From contig CAYVIB010000040.1 in assembly GCA_964451365.1 (NCBI GenBank), positions 1-43,746 of the forward strand: a DNA stretch of 43,746 bases, given 5' to 3'. The stretch's first letter is position 1; each line of letters opens with the position of its first letter. Of this stretch, positions 16,555-25,979 are shown one piece after another. The notes under the pieces were generated by a model. It made no database searches and had not been told where the DNA came from. It saw only the letters and a list, made by a program, of their open reading frames with translations. This DNA comes from CAYVIB01 sp964451365 (lineage in GTDB: Bacteria > Pseudomonadota > Gammaproteobacteria > Pseudomonadales > Cellvibrionaceae). The position numbers were made by a program, and so were the translations under genes.

Positions 16555-16845
16555 GTGGACAGTGTGGTGCCTCATAAACTCATTTGCCCGCCGCTAATGA
16601 AGGTTCCCAAAGACGCCTGGAAGCGTGGAATTGAGGATGTTGTGATTGTGCAATATACCATTGATAAGAGTGGGCGAATTGAAAACCTAGTGGTGTTGGA
16701 CGCAGAGAACGGCGACTATTTCGCGAAAACAGCGCTTGCCATGGTGAGTGACTTTAAGTATCGATCTGGTAGCGGTGGAAAAAGTAGTCCAGCGGTTATC
16801 CTTCTGCCTGCCGGAACAACGCTTTATGCCGGAGTCTGTTTTTGA
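16555..16845 (+). pseudogene. TonB C-terminal domain fragment, 96 codons
   Basis: The frame opens right after the inverted repeat and encodes VVIVQYTIDKSGRIENLVVL with a following ENGDYFAKTALAMVSDFKYR. This is the beta-alpha-beta pattern of a TonB C-terminal domain, which contacts TonB-dependent receptors. The upstream proline-rich spacer and membrane anchor of TonB are missing, and the only start (GTG at 16555) has no ribosome-binding site. I read it as a truncated remnant. A small free-standing TonB_C protein is possible but less likely. Confidence 0.55.
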
Positions 16846-16963
16846 ACACCGTTCGCAAACTGCGACCGGCTTCATCCGAACTAGAGTGCAATGCTCTGCA
16901 CGCGCTGGAACCTGTGAATACTGTTATGCCCTGTCTTTTGCCCTTCCTGGCATATCCTTAGAT

Positions 16964-17914
16964 TCATTTCTTAAGCAAACTAGTCATCATCCCGTTCAAA
17001 TCACTGACCATACTATCCTTATCCTTGCTGTTGACCTGCTGTACCAATGCGGCAATTTTGCCGGCCAACTCCTTATTAACCTGGCTTTTAACTTCGTCGG
17101 CTTTCAACTTCTGCACTGAATTTTGAGATTCACCGTCCGGTTGACCTGAACCATTGACCAGGGTAGCCATGGTGTCCACCAGTCTCAGCAATATACGGTA
17201 AACCACCTTAGTGGAAAAACCGCCGAACATCGCCAACGTCGGTTTGCCGAAGCTCGCCATGGTTCCAGAGTCAAACAGCTCCTTGGGCAGCATCTCGACC
17301 AGAATGATCCCTGAAATTATTCCCAAAATGATATGCGTCCAATAACTCGAATCGTAGATCGGATTGTAGGTTAAACTGCCAATATACCGGTTGGCCTGAA
17401 TAATTGCGGAAAACGCCGCCCCCAGGCCAGCGCAGCACAACAGAAAAAGTTGATTCACCGCCAGGGTCCCGCCTCCCGACTGCAGTAAACCTCTGTTGAT
17501 GTTTTCGACATTTACAAAGCCGCTCAGAGAAACGGTAAATAGTATCAATAGAAATATTATGGCTGCCGCGGACAGGTTGCGCATCAACGGGACCGGTCCA
17601 AGAAATTGAAAAAGCACCCGTTCCTTCTTCTCCGCATTCAATATCATAATGGCTTTCGGTGTTGCAGGAGCAATCGAATGGCTCAATTGCGCGTGAACGG
17701 AAGTCAGAAGCCGGACCTTTTCCGGCGCGGCCAGGCTTTTATCGTTATCATAAACCGACTGTAATGAGGTCAGGGATTCCGGGTCGATACTGATACCGTT
17801 ACACAGCACGTAGCGCGCCTGTTGGCGCCACAATTCGTTTTGCAGCAGCCCAAACACCTGTTGCAGCGGTAAAGCGGTAGCTGCCACCCCGGTCCTTAAC
17901 AAGAAAGGCTTCAA
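16964..17914 (-). CDS. Membrane protein with three central helices, 316 aa, hypothetical
   Basis: Minus-strand frame with a TTG start at 17914; no ATG or clear ribosome-binding site is available further up because a stop lies in frame, so the true N-terminus is uncertain and may be shortened. Residues ~1-110 are soluble. Membrane helices lie at about 113-134, 151-171 and 192-208. Residues ~255-316 form a charged helical tail rich in Lys and Gln (VKSQVNKELAGKIAALV). No family recognised. It is divergent from the cytochrome gene at 18413. Confidence 0.6.
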   Translation of the reverse strand: MKPFLLRTGVAATALPLQQVFGLLQNELWRQQARYVLCNGISIDPESLTSLQSVYDNDKSLAAPEKVRLLTSVHAQLSHSIAPATPKAIMILNAEKKERVLFQFLGPVPLMRNLSAAAIIFLLILFTVSLSGFVNVENINRGLLQSGGGTLAVNQLFLLCCAGLGAAFSAIIQANRYIGSLTYNPIYDSSYWTHIILGIISGIILVEMLPKELFDSGTMASFGKPTLAMFGGFSTKVVYRILLRLVDTMATLVNGSGQPDGESQNSVQKLKADEVKSQVNKELAGKIAALVQQVNSKDKDSMVSDLNGMMTSLLKK

Positions 17915-18412
17915 AAATCGAGATGATCAGCGGTGATGCCTCTCTCGTATTATTTGGCTATGCAGAACACCTGCTTAAAACGAATTGTCGCTATGGGTAT
18001 CGAGGAGAGTCGGTCACGAACTTTAAGCACGATCAGTTGCAATATTGAGATGGCAGCAGAGCACGCTGGATCGAAATCACTTATTGGCGGTAGATTCTTC
18101 TTTTACATACATTAGCGTATGTGACGCGACGGCAAATGCCGGGTAAATGTACTATGATGATTTTCAAGACCGCCCGGATGGTACTTGAGGGCGCGGAAAT
18201 TTTCTTGGGGAAAATTGCGCCCACTCTGAACCACAGCAGTTTTACGCTGGACTATTAATCAAGCTGCTTAACCGGTTTGTCCGGAAGTTTTCGATACCTT
18301 CGTAAACATCCGGGCCGGCAGACTGCTAAACTTTACGTTTTCTGAGCATTATCTTTGTCGCAAATCTCGGGAAAACAATAACAACATCAATAATAAACAG
18401 AGGGACGCCACT
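17915..18412. other. Divergent intergenic region
   Basis: About 500 bases between a minus-strand membrane-protein gene and the plus-strand cytochrome gene. It should hold both promoters, but I cannot assign convincing elements. A 60-codon plus-strand frame at 17933-18115 has no supporting signal. Confidence 0.4.
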
Positions 18413-20575
18413 GTGAGAATACCTACCACGCTCGCCCGTTGGACTTTAACCTGGCTCTACAACAACAAAAGAACCCTATTTTTTGTCGTTATAGCCATCA
18501 TCGTAGCTCACGTTGCGCTGCTGGTCATCGGCAAGATCTATCAGAACTGGGACGACGATCCCGATCGTGGTGCGCTTGCGGTGGAAAATGGCGCCTTCGG
18601 CGAAAGTTATTCGACACCCGTTTATCTGCGGGACGATCCCGAAACGAAAGATAAGGATGAAAGCCAGGGCTGGTCCGAGTCCGACAGTCTGTGGTTCTAC
18701 AACATCACCCAGGGTTCGGCGCTGCTGCCCTACGATTTCTTCCTGAATCTCGAAATCGAGAATTCCGAGGAATTGATTCGCTCCACTCCTGTTGTCGACC
18801 AATATCGCTATCTACCGCAAAAGCCCACGTTCTTTAATCCCGACGGTCTTCCGGTTGGCTTTGTAAAAGATACCTATCAAGGCCGGGACTATATGGGCTA
18901 TACCTGCGCGGCCTGCCACACCAGCCAGATAAATCACGAGGGCAAGGCGATTCGTATCGATGGCGGCCCGGCGATGGCGGATATGGTGGGCTACCTGCAC
19001 ACGATGGAAAAGGGCCTGGAGCAGACCATTAGCGATCCGGTGAAGAATAAACGCTTTGTCGAGCGCGTGTTGGCGCTGGACAACGACTACGACACGGCCG
19101 AGGCGGTCAATGCCGATCTAAAGAAATGGGCGAACACCATCGAGTTGTACAACACGATCAATCACAGCAGCGTCGACTACGGCTATGCCAGGTTGGACGC
19201 GTTTGGGCGTATCTATAACCGCGTGTTGCAGTATGTCCCCAACCGAAGTGATGTCTACGACGTGCTGACCCAGGTCACCGCGCCGGGTGGCCGCTACCTG
19301 GTCAGCGAGGAGCAGGCCGAAAAAGTTTTGCAAGGCATTAACAAAACCATTATTGGCAACGATCAGTTTGTGCTTATCCTGAAGCGCCTGCAATCGAAGG
19401 AAACCGGTTATCCCGGCTTGAATCAGCGCGATATGCTGCGGGTGAGAAACGCGGTTTTTAACGAGCCCAATGCACCGGTCAGTTATCCCTTTTTATGGGA
19501 TATTCCCCATGCGGATTATGTGCAGTGGAATGGCATCGCCGCCAATTCGGGAGTCGGCCCGCTTGGCCGCAATACTGGTGAGGTGATCGGCGTATTCGGC
19601 ATTCTGGACTGGACCGCCAGGGACCCGGGGTTCAGTATCTCTGCCTACCTTTCCGGACAAAAACACAAACGGAAGGTGGTCGACTTCCAGCATTCAATTG
19701 ACCTGACAAACCTGAAACGCATAGAGCAACATCTCAACTCGCTGAAGTCCCCGCTCTGGCCGCAGGATATCCTGGGCAAGATCGATCAAACCAAAGCCAA
19801 GGCGGGACGAAAAATTTACGGTCGTTATTGTCAGGGCTGTCACGAACTCATCGATCGTGATAATGCCGACCGCATGCTGATCTCAAAGTTTACCTCGCTT
19901 GAAAAGATCGGCACCGACCCGGCGATGGCCATTAACAGCGTGAATGCCAAGGGTAAAGCCGGCAATTTTAAACACACCTTCCAAAGTACCGATGTAGGCG
20001 ATGTGATTATCGAACATGAAGCGCCGGTTGCGCAGCTGTTGACCTCTGTCACCAAGGGTGTGGTGGGCACGCCTGACCCGGATAAATCAGTCTTCCGTCG
20101 ATGGGGAGACTGGCTCTATACCATTTCCGCGGGCTTTTTCGATAACCCGATCGAGCAGGCAAGTATAAAGGCCGGCGGTTACGATCCGGATACCACGTCC
20201 AATCCGTATGTTTCGCTTGTGTCGTACAAGGCGCGTTCCCTGAATGGCATCTGGGCAACCGCGCCGTATTTGCATAATGGTTCGGTACCAACCCTGTATG
20301 ACCTGCTGTTGCCAGCCAAAAGAGAAGGTGACCCGGACGAAGGCGAATACCGGCCGGAAACCTTCTATGTCGGCAGTCGTGTTTTCGATGTGGATAAGGT
20401 GGGATTCCGAAGCGAGGGTTACGACGGTAAAAAATTTACCACCGTCCATGTTGGCGATTTAAATGATGGTCATGAATATGCCGCCGGCAGAACTCCTCAA
20501 CGCGACGGAAGAGTATTGCCCGCCCTTACCAAACCGGAGCGCGAGCAACTGCTTGAATTTCTGAAGACCCTTTAA
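18413..20575 (+). CDS. Membrane-anchored di-heme cytochrome c, RoxA/RoxB-like, 720 aa
   Basis: GTG start at 18413 behind CAGAGGGACGCC. One N-terminal hydrophobic helix (about 20-40) anchors or exports the protein. Two c-type heme sites are present: CAACH at 165-169 and CQGCH at 473-477. The segment WFYNITQGSALLPYDFFLNLE near residue 94 and the APYLHNGSVPTLYDLL segment near 620 are shared with large di-heme proteins related to rubber oxygenase RoxA/RoxB and di-heme peroxidases. Those periplasmic or secreted enzymes activate oxygen or peroxide at one heme. A paralogue follows 168 nt downstream. The natural substrate is unknown; rubber cleavage cannot be claimed from sequence. Confidence 0.78.
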   Translation: MRIPTTLARWTLTWLYNNKRTLFFVVIAIIVAHVALLVIGKIYQNWDDDPDRGALAVENGAFGESYSTPVYLRDDPETKDKDESQGWSESDSLWFYNITQGSALLPYDFFLNLEIENSEELIRSTPVVDQYRYLPQKPTFFNPDGLPVGFVKDTYQGRDYMGYTCAACHTSQINHEGKAIRIDGGPAMADMVGYLHTMEKGLEQTISDPVKNKRFVERVLALDNDYDTAEAVNADLKKWANTIELYNTINHSSVDYGYARLDAFGRIYNRVLQYVPNRSDVYDVLTQVTAPGGRYLVSEEQAEKVLQGINKTIIGNDQFVLILKRLQSKETGYPGLNQRDMLRVRNAVFNEPNAPVSYPFLWDIPHADYVQWNGIAANSGVGPLGRNTGEVIGVFGILDWTARDPGFSISAYLSGQKHKRKVVDFQHSIDLTNLKRIEQHLNSLKSPLWPQDILGKIDQTKAKAGRKIYGRYCQGCHELIDRDNADRMLISKFTSLEKIGTDPAMAINSVNAKGKAGNFKHTFQSTDVGDVIIEHEAPVAQLLTSVTKGVVGTPDPDKSVFRRWGDWLYTISAGFFDNPIEQASIKAGGYDPDTTSNPYVSLVSYKARSLNGIWATAPYLHNGSVPTLYDLLLPAKREGDPDEGEYRPETFYVGSRVFDVDKVGFRSEGYDGKKFTTVHVGDLNDGHEYAAGRTPQRDGRVLPALTKPEREQLLEFLKTL

Positions 20576-20579
20576 CGTC

Positions 20580-20607
20580 AACCCATCGATGAACGAGGCG
20601 ATGGGTT
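20580..20607 (+). terminator. Stem-loop after the first cytochrome gene
   Basis: AACCCATCG pairs with CGATGGGTT over 9 bp around a 10-nt loop, 5 nt after the stop codon. No T-run follows, so it may be an attenuating or mRNA-protecting stem rather than a full terminator between the two cytochrome genes. Confidence 0.45.
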
Positions 20608-20743
20608 TGGGTGATGACTTAATGCGGCACAGGGATGTGCCCTTCTGTCAAACGTCGGCAGAGGCCCTCAATCGACTGCGACGATATTTTCAATGGTGGG
20701 GGTTGTCTTCGCTCGTAGCGACTCTTCACCTGGGCGGTTATCT

Positions 20744-22591
20744 ATGAAAAGAAAAATAATAACGACAGTCATCGGAGTGATCTTCGCGACGGGACTCTTC
20801 GCCTATGCAAAAGTCAGCGGCTTATTTGAAAGCCAATTATTGGCGCCACAAGGACCCGCTTACGTCAAACCGGTGCCTGACGATTGGCAGACCTATAGGC
20901 AAACGCAAAACGAAGCTAAAGCCGCGCATCTGGAAAAGTATGCCGAGGCCTATGATCGCTTTGCGAATCATTCGGTCAGCCAAACTGATGGCATTCCGCT
21001 AATCATATTAAAGCTTTTACCGGACCTTGCGCCGGAATTCTGGGGCGAAAAATATAACTTCCTGTCGGCGATGGGGCTGTTTTACGACGAGCGCTTTACC
21101 GGCTTTCCTTTTCCGCGAGGCATCGGCTTTTCCGGGCTGGCCCGCAAGGAAGCGATGGGCAATATCGATTACGCTTCGTTTACCTGCGGAGGTTGTCATA
21201 TTGGTCGCGTGCGTCTTGAGGACAATAACTATTTGTACCTCGACGGTGGTATCAATTCGGAATTTGATGTTATCGGGTATCGCTGGCGTATTGTGCAAAC
21301 CCTTAATAAAGTCTATGCCGGAGAAACAGACAGGAATAAAAAGAACCAACTCGTCCTGCAGGCAATTTTAACCGCCTTGGGAAAAGTGCAGTCCCGTAAC
21401 CCGCATTATTTCTACAACAACTATCATACCGAATTGCGTGCTTTCGATGCCGAATATGAAGCGGGGCAAATCGCGCTTTTTAAACAGAACGCCGCGAAAT
21501 ACGTTAATACGTTTATTGAACACCAGGAGCAGGTCTACGAAAACTGGCGGCTCGTCGCGAAGGCGAACTACAGCGAAATTGAAGAGCGCATCAGCAGGGG
21601 CTTTCCCGGAATGGAGGATGCCATTGGCTTTAACGCAATCGCGGCATCGCAAGGGCTTAACGGTTCCGGGCTAACCAAACCCTTCGCCTCATTACCGTTT
21701 CCGAAGGTCGGGGCAATAACCGATATTATGGCGATTTGGGAACAGGACAAACGCAACCCGCGATGGAATAAAGACCAGACCAATCTTATCAATGGCGGTG
21801 GACAATGGAACGGGCATATTCCACTACCGATTTACAAAAACATTGCCGCGCAAATCACCCTGGGTTTCGATGACGTCGATATTTCCGTATCCGCTTTTTC
21901 CAACGATTTAATCGACCAGTTGCCCGCCACGGTTTACCCGTTTGATGTGGATGTCGAGCTGGCCAGAAAAGGCCAGGCGCTTTTTGCCGAAAACTGCGCG
22001 GATTGCCACCAGCCCAATAATGGTCGGGTATACACCAATATCGGTACCGATATGGGGCGGGCCCTGATTGCGGGAACGGTCATCACGTTGGGCGCGCAAC
22101 TGAGTTTTACATCCGACTCGAACTGCTCTCCGGAAACCACCATCGAAATGTACGGTAAACAGGTTCAGCCCTGTGCAACCTACCGCGGCGTCTCCCTGAA
22201 AGACAAGAAAAAATTCGCGATGACCGCGCCGCGCGTGCACAAAGGCTATAACGCGCTACCCCTTGTGGGGTTGTGGGCCCAGGCGCCCTATTTACACACC
22301 GGAGGCGTGCCGACGCTCTACCATTTGCTGATTCCCTCCGAGCGACCGGATGAATTTATCAAGAGCCGCCTGGATTACGACCAGGAGAAAGTCGGGTTTT
22401 CGTGGGACCCGGATATTCCGCGGACAAGCGCTCGGAAGGAAGGATATCTATTCAGGCCGGTATCATCATCTTCCATTGGCAATCAGGGGCACGACCGGGA
22501 CATTACAATGGACGGAAAGACCTTCAAGTTGAACTGGGAAGATGACCGGGAAGGCGCAATGGCATTGCTGGAATATTTGAAGACGTTGTAA
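20744..22591 (+). CDS. Di-heme cytochrome c, RoxA/RoxB-like paralogue, 615 aa
   Basis: ATG at 20744 is chosen because residues 2-22 then form a positively charged start plus one hydrophobic signal or anchor helix; the upstream GGGCGGTTATCT is a weak leader. Heme sites are CGGCH at 148-152 and CADCH at 418-422. The APYLHTGGVPTLYHLL segment and the shared C-terminal LLEYLKTL (LLEFLKTL in the gene before) show common ancestry with the 720-aa protein. Two extra Cys near 465 and 478 (DSNCSPET and QPCATY) could form a disulphide. Likely periplasmic redox or oxygenase function; partners for electron delivery are not in the window. Confidence 0.78.
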   Translation: MKRKIITTVIGVIFATGLFAYAKVSGLFESQLLAPQGPAYVKPVPDDWQTYRQTQNEAKAAHLEKYAEAYDRFANHSVSQTDGIPLIILKLLPDLAPEFWGEKYNFLSAMGLFYDERFTGFPFPRGIGFSGLARKEAMGNIDYASFTCGGCHIGRVRLEDNNYLYLDGGINSEFDVIGYRWRIVQTLNKVYAGETDRNKKNQLVLQAILTALGKVQSRNPHYFYNNYHTELRAFDAEYEAGQIALFKQNAAKYVNTFIEHQEQVYENWRLVAKANYSEIEERISRGFPGMEDAIGFNAIAASQGLNGSGLTKPFASLPFPKVGAITDIMAIWEQDKRNPRWNKDQTNLINGGGQWNGHIPLPIYKNIAAQITLGFDDVDISVSAFSNDLIDQLPATVYPFDVDVELARKGQALFAENCADCHQPNNGRVYTNIGTDMGRALIAGTVITLGAQLSFTSDSNCSPETTIEMYGKQVQPCATYRGVSLKDKKKFAMTAPRVHKGYNALPLVGLWAQAPYLHTGGVPTLYHLLIPSERPDEFIKSRLDYDQEKVGFSWDPDIPRTSARKEGYLFRPVSSSSIGNQGHDRDITMDGKTFKLNWEDDREGAMALLEYLKTL

Positions 22592-22649
22592 TTTAGTCGA
22601 TATTGCTGGATTCGCTGTTAGTCAGTTCTACATAAGGATTTTTAAAAAT

Positions 22650-23234
22650 ATGTTTGAAGAAAAGAAAAGTATAAACACTGACAGAAATATGGTCGCTGGC
22701 AATTCTTTTTCTGTTAGCAAGGACACTTCAAGGCAAGCTTATGGCTTTGCACGCAAACATAATCTGGCAGGTGCCTCGGACTTAATACGTCTTTCATTGC
22801 TTAACCGATTTGGCGGTGCCTATGTGGATGTTGATATTGGTCCGGGTGATATAGACTCGAGAAAATTCAAAACGCCAGACCGTCTACAACGTCCCGTGCT
22901 TGCTCCAGGTATTCGCGATGAAGCCGGAGTAAGAGATTTGTTAAATTTAGACAAGCACAAAGCGCTTACCCCCGCACATGTTAAGGAGGCCGCGAGGCGC
23001 CAACGGCTAACGGGCACTGCCAATAACAATTTTATAGCAAGCGCGCCCGGAGCCATGGCTTTGAATCCGGTCATCAACCAGATTGTTAAATCTGCCAACA
23101 CATTAAACGAGGACGCATGGGCGAATGCAGGAGGAATGATAGCGGGTGTTACCGGGCCAATGATAATTGGCGGAGTGCTGGACCGTATGACAGGCAAGGG
23201 CCAGTTGGATAAAGCAGAAGCGGTTACCGATTAA
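22650..23234 (+). CDS. Minimal TcdA/TcdB-like (GT44) glycosyltransferase core, 194 aa
   Basis: ATG at 22650 follows CATAAGGATTTTTAAAAAT. Residues 41-62 carry GASDLIRL and GGAYVDVD: Asp44, Arg47, Asp60 and Asp62 have the same spacing as Asp270, Arg273, Asp286 and Asp288 of C. difficile TcdB, which bind UDP-sugar and metal. NNNFIASAPGA (about 125-135) resembles the later conserved Asn-rich segment. The family normally needs about 500 residues; the N-terminal nucleotide-ring-binding part with its Trp is missing. It is either a fragment of a larger effector or an unusually compact enzyme. A decayed ankyrin repeat follows, as in host-directed effectors. No signal peptide. Activity is doubtful. Confidence 0.62.
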   Translation: MFEEKKSINTDRNMVAGNSFSVSKDTSRQAYGFARKHNLAGASDLIRLSLLNRFGGAYVDVDIGPGDIDSRKFKTPDRLQRPVLAPGIRDEAGVRDLLNLDKHKALTPAHVKEAARRQRLTGTANNNFIASAPGAMALNPVINQIVKSANTLNEDAWANAGGMIAGVTGPMIIGGVLDRMTGKGQLDKAEAVTD

Positions 23235-23379
23235 CCTTTAGAGTGGTTAACGCCAGAAAGTGAAGACCAGGACTGGAAAACAAAACATTAATCGTTAAGC
23301 GAATGGTTTTCGGGACTATAAAGGCATCGAGCTATATATAATTGTATTCATTACCGATATTTGCCCGGGCAAGAGGTTG

Positions 23380-23549
23380 ACGGCTTAACAGAAGCGCTCT
23401 GACATACGCTACTGAAAATGGGTCTGTTTGAAACAATTAAGTTTTTGGTTGACGCCGGGTCGGATACAGGAATTAAGGATAGTCAGGATAATAGCCTGGA
23501 TTATTATATTAATTTAAACCCCAGGTTTTCATCGGAAGAGAAGAAGTAG
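23380..23549 (+). pseudogene. Decayed ankyrin-repeat fragment
   Basis: Three frames together spell one ankyrin repeat: TEAL, then TYATENGSV, then ETIKFLVDAGSDTGIKDSQD, ending at TAG 23547-23549. Frame changes fall near 23397 and 23424. The consensus (Leu-Xaa-Tyr-Ala, Glu-Asn-Gly, Lys-Phe-Leu-Val-Asp-Ala-Gly) is clear. It lies 150 bases after the GT44-like gene and could be the broken C-terminal part of the same ancestral effector. Confidence 0.6.
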
Positions 23550-23578
23550 GTTTTAATGGATAAATCGACGCTGTAAAT

Positions 23579-23613
23579 AGCACAGGGGCGGCACTGAATG
23601 CCGCCCCTGTGCT
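23579..23613 (-). terminator. Strong 15-bp stem terminator at the end of the heme-lectin gene
   Basis: Perfect arms 23579-23593 and 23599-23613 (core CAGGGGCGGCA) with a CTGAA loop, five bases beyond the minus-strand stop codon at 23618. The following bases on that strand are only moderately T-rich. It may stop transcription from both sides. Confidence 0.75.
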
Positions 23614-23617
23614 GAAC

Positions 23618-25522
23618 TTATTCAAAGGTAAAAACCCAATTCTGGCTGGTCCAGGCAGGATTATAGGATTGCGCAAGCACTTCGGCGTAATCGCTGGTGC
23701 TGTTGACGGTGAGATAGCGACCGGTCCAGACGTTTTTGAGCCGGTAAATGGTGTTGCCGGAGACACTTTCAAAACGCCATTGCATACTTCCCCAGGTGGG
23801 TTCCAGGTCATAACCGATAACCGGGGACAATTCCTGTTCGTCTTGAACGGCGAGGTATTTTCCCGTCCATTTGTTTTTCAGGCGAACAATCTCCGGTGTG
23901 ACATATTCAATCAGCCAGTCCTGGCTGGACCAACTGCCATTCAAAGGCTGCGCACGCGCTTCATCATTATTCTGCGTGCCGGCCGCGGTCAAATACCGGC
24001 CGGTCCACTGACTCCTGATTTTTGCCTGGGAGGGCGGGTTGTCCAGGTCCGCGCAATCCATATAACGCACCACGTAGTTCGAACATTTTTCGCCTGGCCC
24101 CTGGTCTTCGTCTCTACAAACCAGGCCATCCGGCTCAAAGTAGTGAAGTCTGTCATTAGGTCCGTAACGGTAGTAGTAGATCGTTCCCGACGGTGTGCCG
24201 GTCGCTTTTACGGTTTTTGCCCTTATCGCCGTTGGATTCTCGCAAAGGCCGGCCCCTTCCGCTTTGTATCGCGATTCGTCATCGCCGTTTCCATTCGCAT
24301 CGTCGGCGTCATGGCTCCACCATTCCGGGGAGGTGAGCGTCGAGTCCGGTCCACAAAGATAGTCAACCGTATAGTCCTGGCAGGTTACTCCGGGCGGCTG
24401 GTCCGCGTTGTTGCAGACAAGTCCATCCCGCAGGTTAAATACCGCCAGATTATCAATGACTTTATGTCTTTCGAATCCGGATTCAATGATGTCACCATTG
24501 GAAAAGTGCAACGTGCTGCCGACGGCATGCGCTTCCACGCGAGTCGGCACATCGCAGGAACTTAAGAGGCGAGGGTAATTACTTTTTGCCTGCGCAAACA
24601 ATTCCACATCATTTCCCCACCATTGCTCAACGGTATCGTTATTGATCCAACGCCAGTCGCTGTCCTGGTTGCCCGGTGCCATATACCCACCCATCACCAA
24701 ATTGCGGAGTACTTCGTCAATAGCGGTCAGGATCGTGACGCCGCCGCTTTTCTTGCTCTCCACGGTGGACAGAGAGGTATTAACGTAAGAGTGACAGCCA
24801 TCGGCGCAGGTGACGAAATTACCCTCCGGCCAGTTCTTGTTTGAATAACTGACTGTGCTGCTGATAATGTCATTTAATGGGCCCGAAAACGCACTATCAC
24901 CTACCGCGTGGTAAAACGGACCATTCCCGTCATCCATTGCAAACGTGTCGTGGCCATTGTTTAACAAGCCGAATTGCCCCAGTTCCCTTGCAATTTTATC
25001 CGACGCAATATACGGGCCGCTCACATGGCATTCCGTACACGGGTCGTCCGCAAGCAGTTCACTGGGCGATTTCCAGTAGTTATGAGCTGTCGAATCGGTC
25101 GGAATCGTCATTTCAGGATCGACGATTTTAACCTGGGTATCCGGATCGAATGCATCCTTGGCCGCGAAAAAGCAGGTGCCTCCGGTTCTTCTGTTGTGTA
25201 TGATCATTTCCAGGCTTTGGGCTTTGGCCGGAGACTCCTTGCTTCCAAATAACCAGCGACAAGCCACCGCAAGATCCACCTCGTCGTTAAGTTTTTCATA
25301 AACCAGGAGGTCGCGGATAACGCTAAAGCCGGGCTCGTCAAATACAACCCCGTCGTAACAATTTAACTCGCCTGGAAACGCATCGAATTCAAGTTCTTCC
25401 ATGCAATCGTTCACATAGTTATTAAATTCCGATTCTTCCGGTGTTTGCGCGTGGGAGTTCCCGCAACATAATAAAAGAAAAAGGAACCCCGCCAAGGGAA
25501 ATCGGGAAAGAGGTATGCCCAT
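23618..25522 (-). CDS. Secreted c-type heme protein with ricin-like beta-trefoil, 634 aa
   Basis: ATG at 25522 lies 9 nt after GGAGG; a TTG two codons up is less likely. Residues 1-25 are a signal peptide ending SHAQ. Heme-type motifs are CTECH at 162-166 and the rarer CADGCH (C-x3-C-H) at 239-244. A middle region (~365-480) is Cys-rich, with repeated DGLVC and PG-x-x-C patterns. Residues ~495-634 hold three repeats with (Q/K/V)WTG(R/K)YL and a terminal QxW-type element (SSQDW, SMQW, TSQNW), a ricin/CBM13-like beta-trefoil that binds sugars. I infer an extracellular redox protein targeted to polysaccharide. Convergent with the GT44/ankyrin region and near the RoxA-like pair, possibly part of the same redox function. 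Confidence 0.72.
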   Translation of the reverse strand: MGIPLSRFPLAGFLFLLLCCGNSHAQTPEESEFNNYVNDCMEELEFDAFPGELNCYDGVVFDEPGFSVIRDLLVYEKLNDEVDLAVACRWLFGSKESPAKAQSLEMIIHNRRTGGTCFFAAKDAFDPDTQVKIVDPEMTIPTDSTAHNYWKSPSELLADDPCTECHVSGPYIASDKIARELGQFGLLNNGHDTFAMDDGNGPFYHAVGDSAFSGPLNDIISSTVSYSNKNWPEGNFVTCADGCHSYVNTSLSTVESKKSGGVTILTAIDEVLRNLVMGGYMAPGNQDSDWRWINNDTVEQWWGNDVELFAQAKSNYPRLLSSCDVPTRVEAHAVGSTLHFSNGDIIESGFERHKVIDNLAVFNLRDGLVCNNADQPPGVTCQDYTVDYLCGPDSTLTSPEWWSHDADDANGNGDDESRYKAEGAGLCENPTAIRAKTVKATGTPSGTIYYYRYGPNDRLHYFEPDGLVCRDEDQGPGEKCSNYVVRYMDCADLDNPPSQAKIRSQWTGRYLTAAGTQNNDEARAQPLNGSWSSQDWLIEYVTPEIVRLKNKWTGKYLAVQDEQELSPVIGYDLEPTWGSMQWRFESVSGNTIYRLKNVWTGRYLTVNSTSDYAEVLAQSYNPAWTSQNWVFTFE

Positions 25523-25558
25523 AATCAATGGCCTCCAGCGTTTTAGTTGTAGCTTGAG

Positions 25559-25677
25559 TTAGAGCCTGTTAACACTAATGCGGTTTTCGCTGTTGTGGCA
25601 AAAAAGCCGCCAATCGAGTGATGCGGCATTCCGACGCCTCCAGCAGTGATAATCGAATTAGTGTTAACAGGCCCTAA
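25559..25677. mobile_element. MITE-like element, 119 bp, complete copy
   Basis: Terminal inverted repeats of about 24 bp, left at 25559-25582 and right at 25654-25677, core GCCTGTTAACACTAAT, with two mismatches. No ORF inside. A closely similar sequence begins at 43662 and runs to the window edge. Small size, inverted ends and dispersed copies point to a non-autonomous transposon mobilised in trans. No transposase with matching ends is in the window. Confidence 0.75.
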
Positions 25678-25979
25678 GATAATGTGGTATTAACCTTTCA
25701 AAGATGAAAACTGGACTTGCTCGCAAAGCAGAAAACGCGCGCAATGAGTTCTTGTCAGAATTACCATTTCAGGAGGCAAGCATAATGGACAACAATAATT
25801 TTTTACATACCAAGATATTGTGTCTGTACGATTAAAAATGAAATTTGCGCCGGTAGTTAAAGCGGGTGAGAAATAATTCCGATACCTGGTGATTGAGTTC
25901 TGTTGCAAGTCCGAAAAATGGCCCGTCGACCAGATTACGCGGATTTATGGAAAATGATTTGGTATCTAACCGGGATCAA
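25678..25979. other. Intergenic stretch next to the MITE-like element
   Basis: About 300 bases with no supported gene. Plus-strand frames starting near 25893-25903 run antisense to the HNH remnant and are not credible. Confidence 0.4.

Noticed and set aside
23609..24565. 318-codon plus-strand frame opposite the heme-lectin gene
   Set aside because: Antisense to a protein with signal peptide, heme motifs and lectin repeats; shows none of its own.
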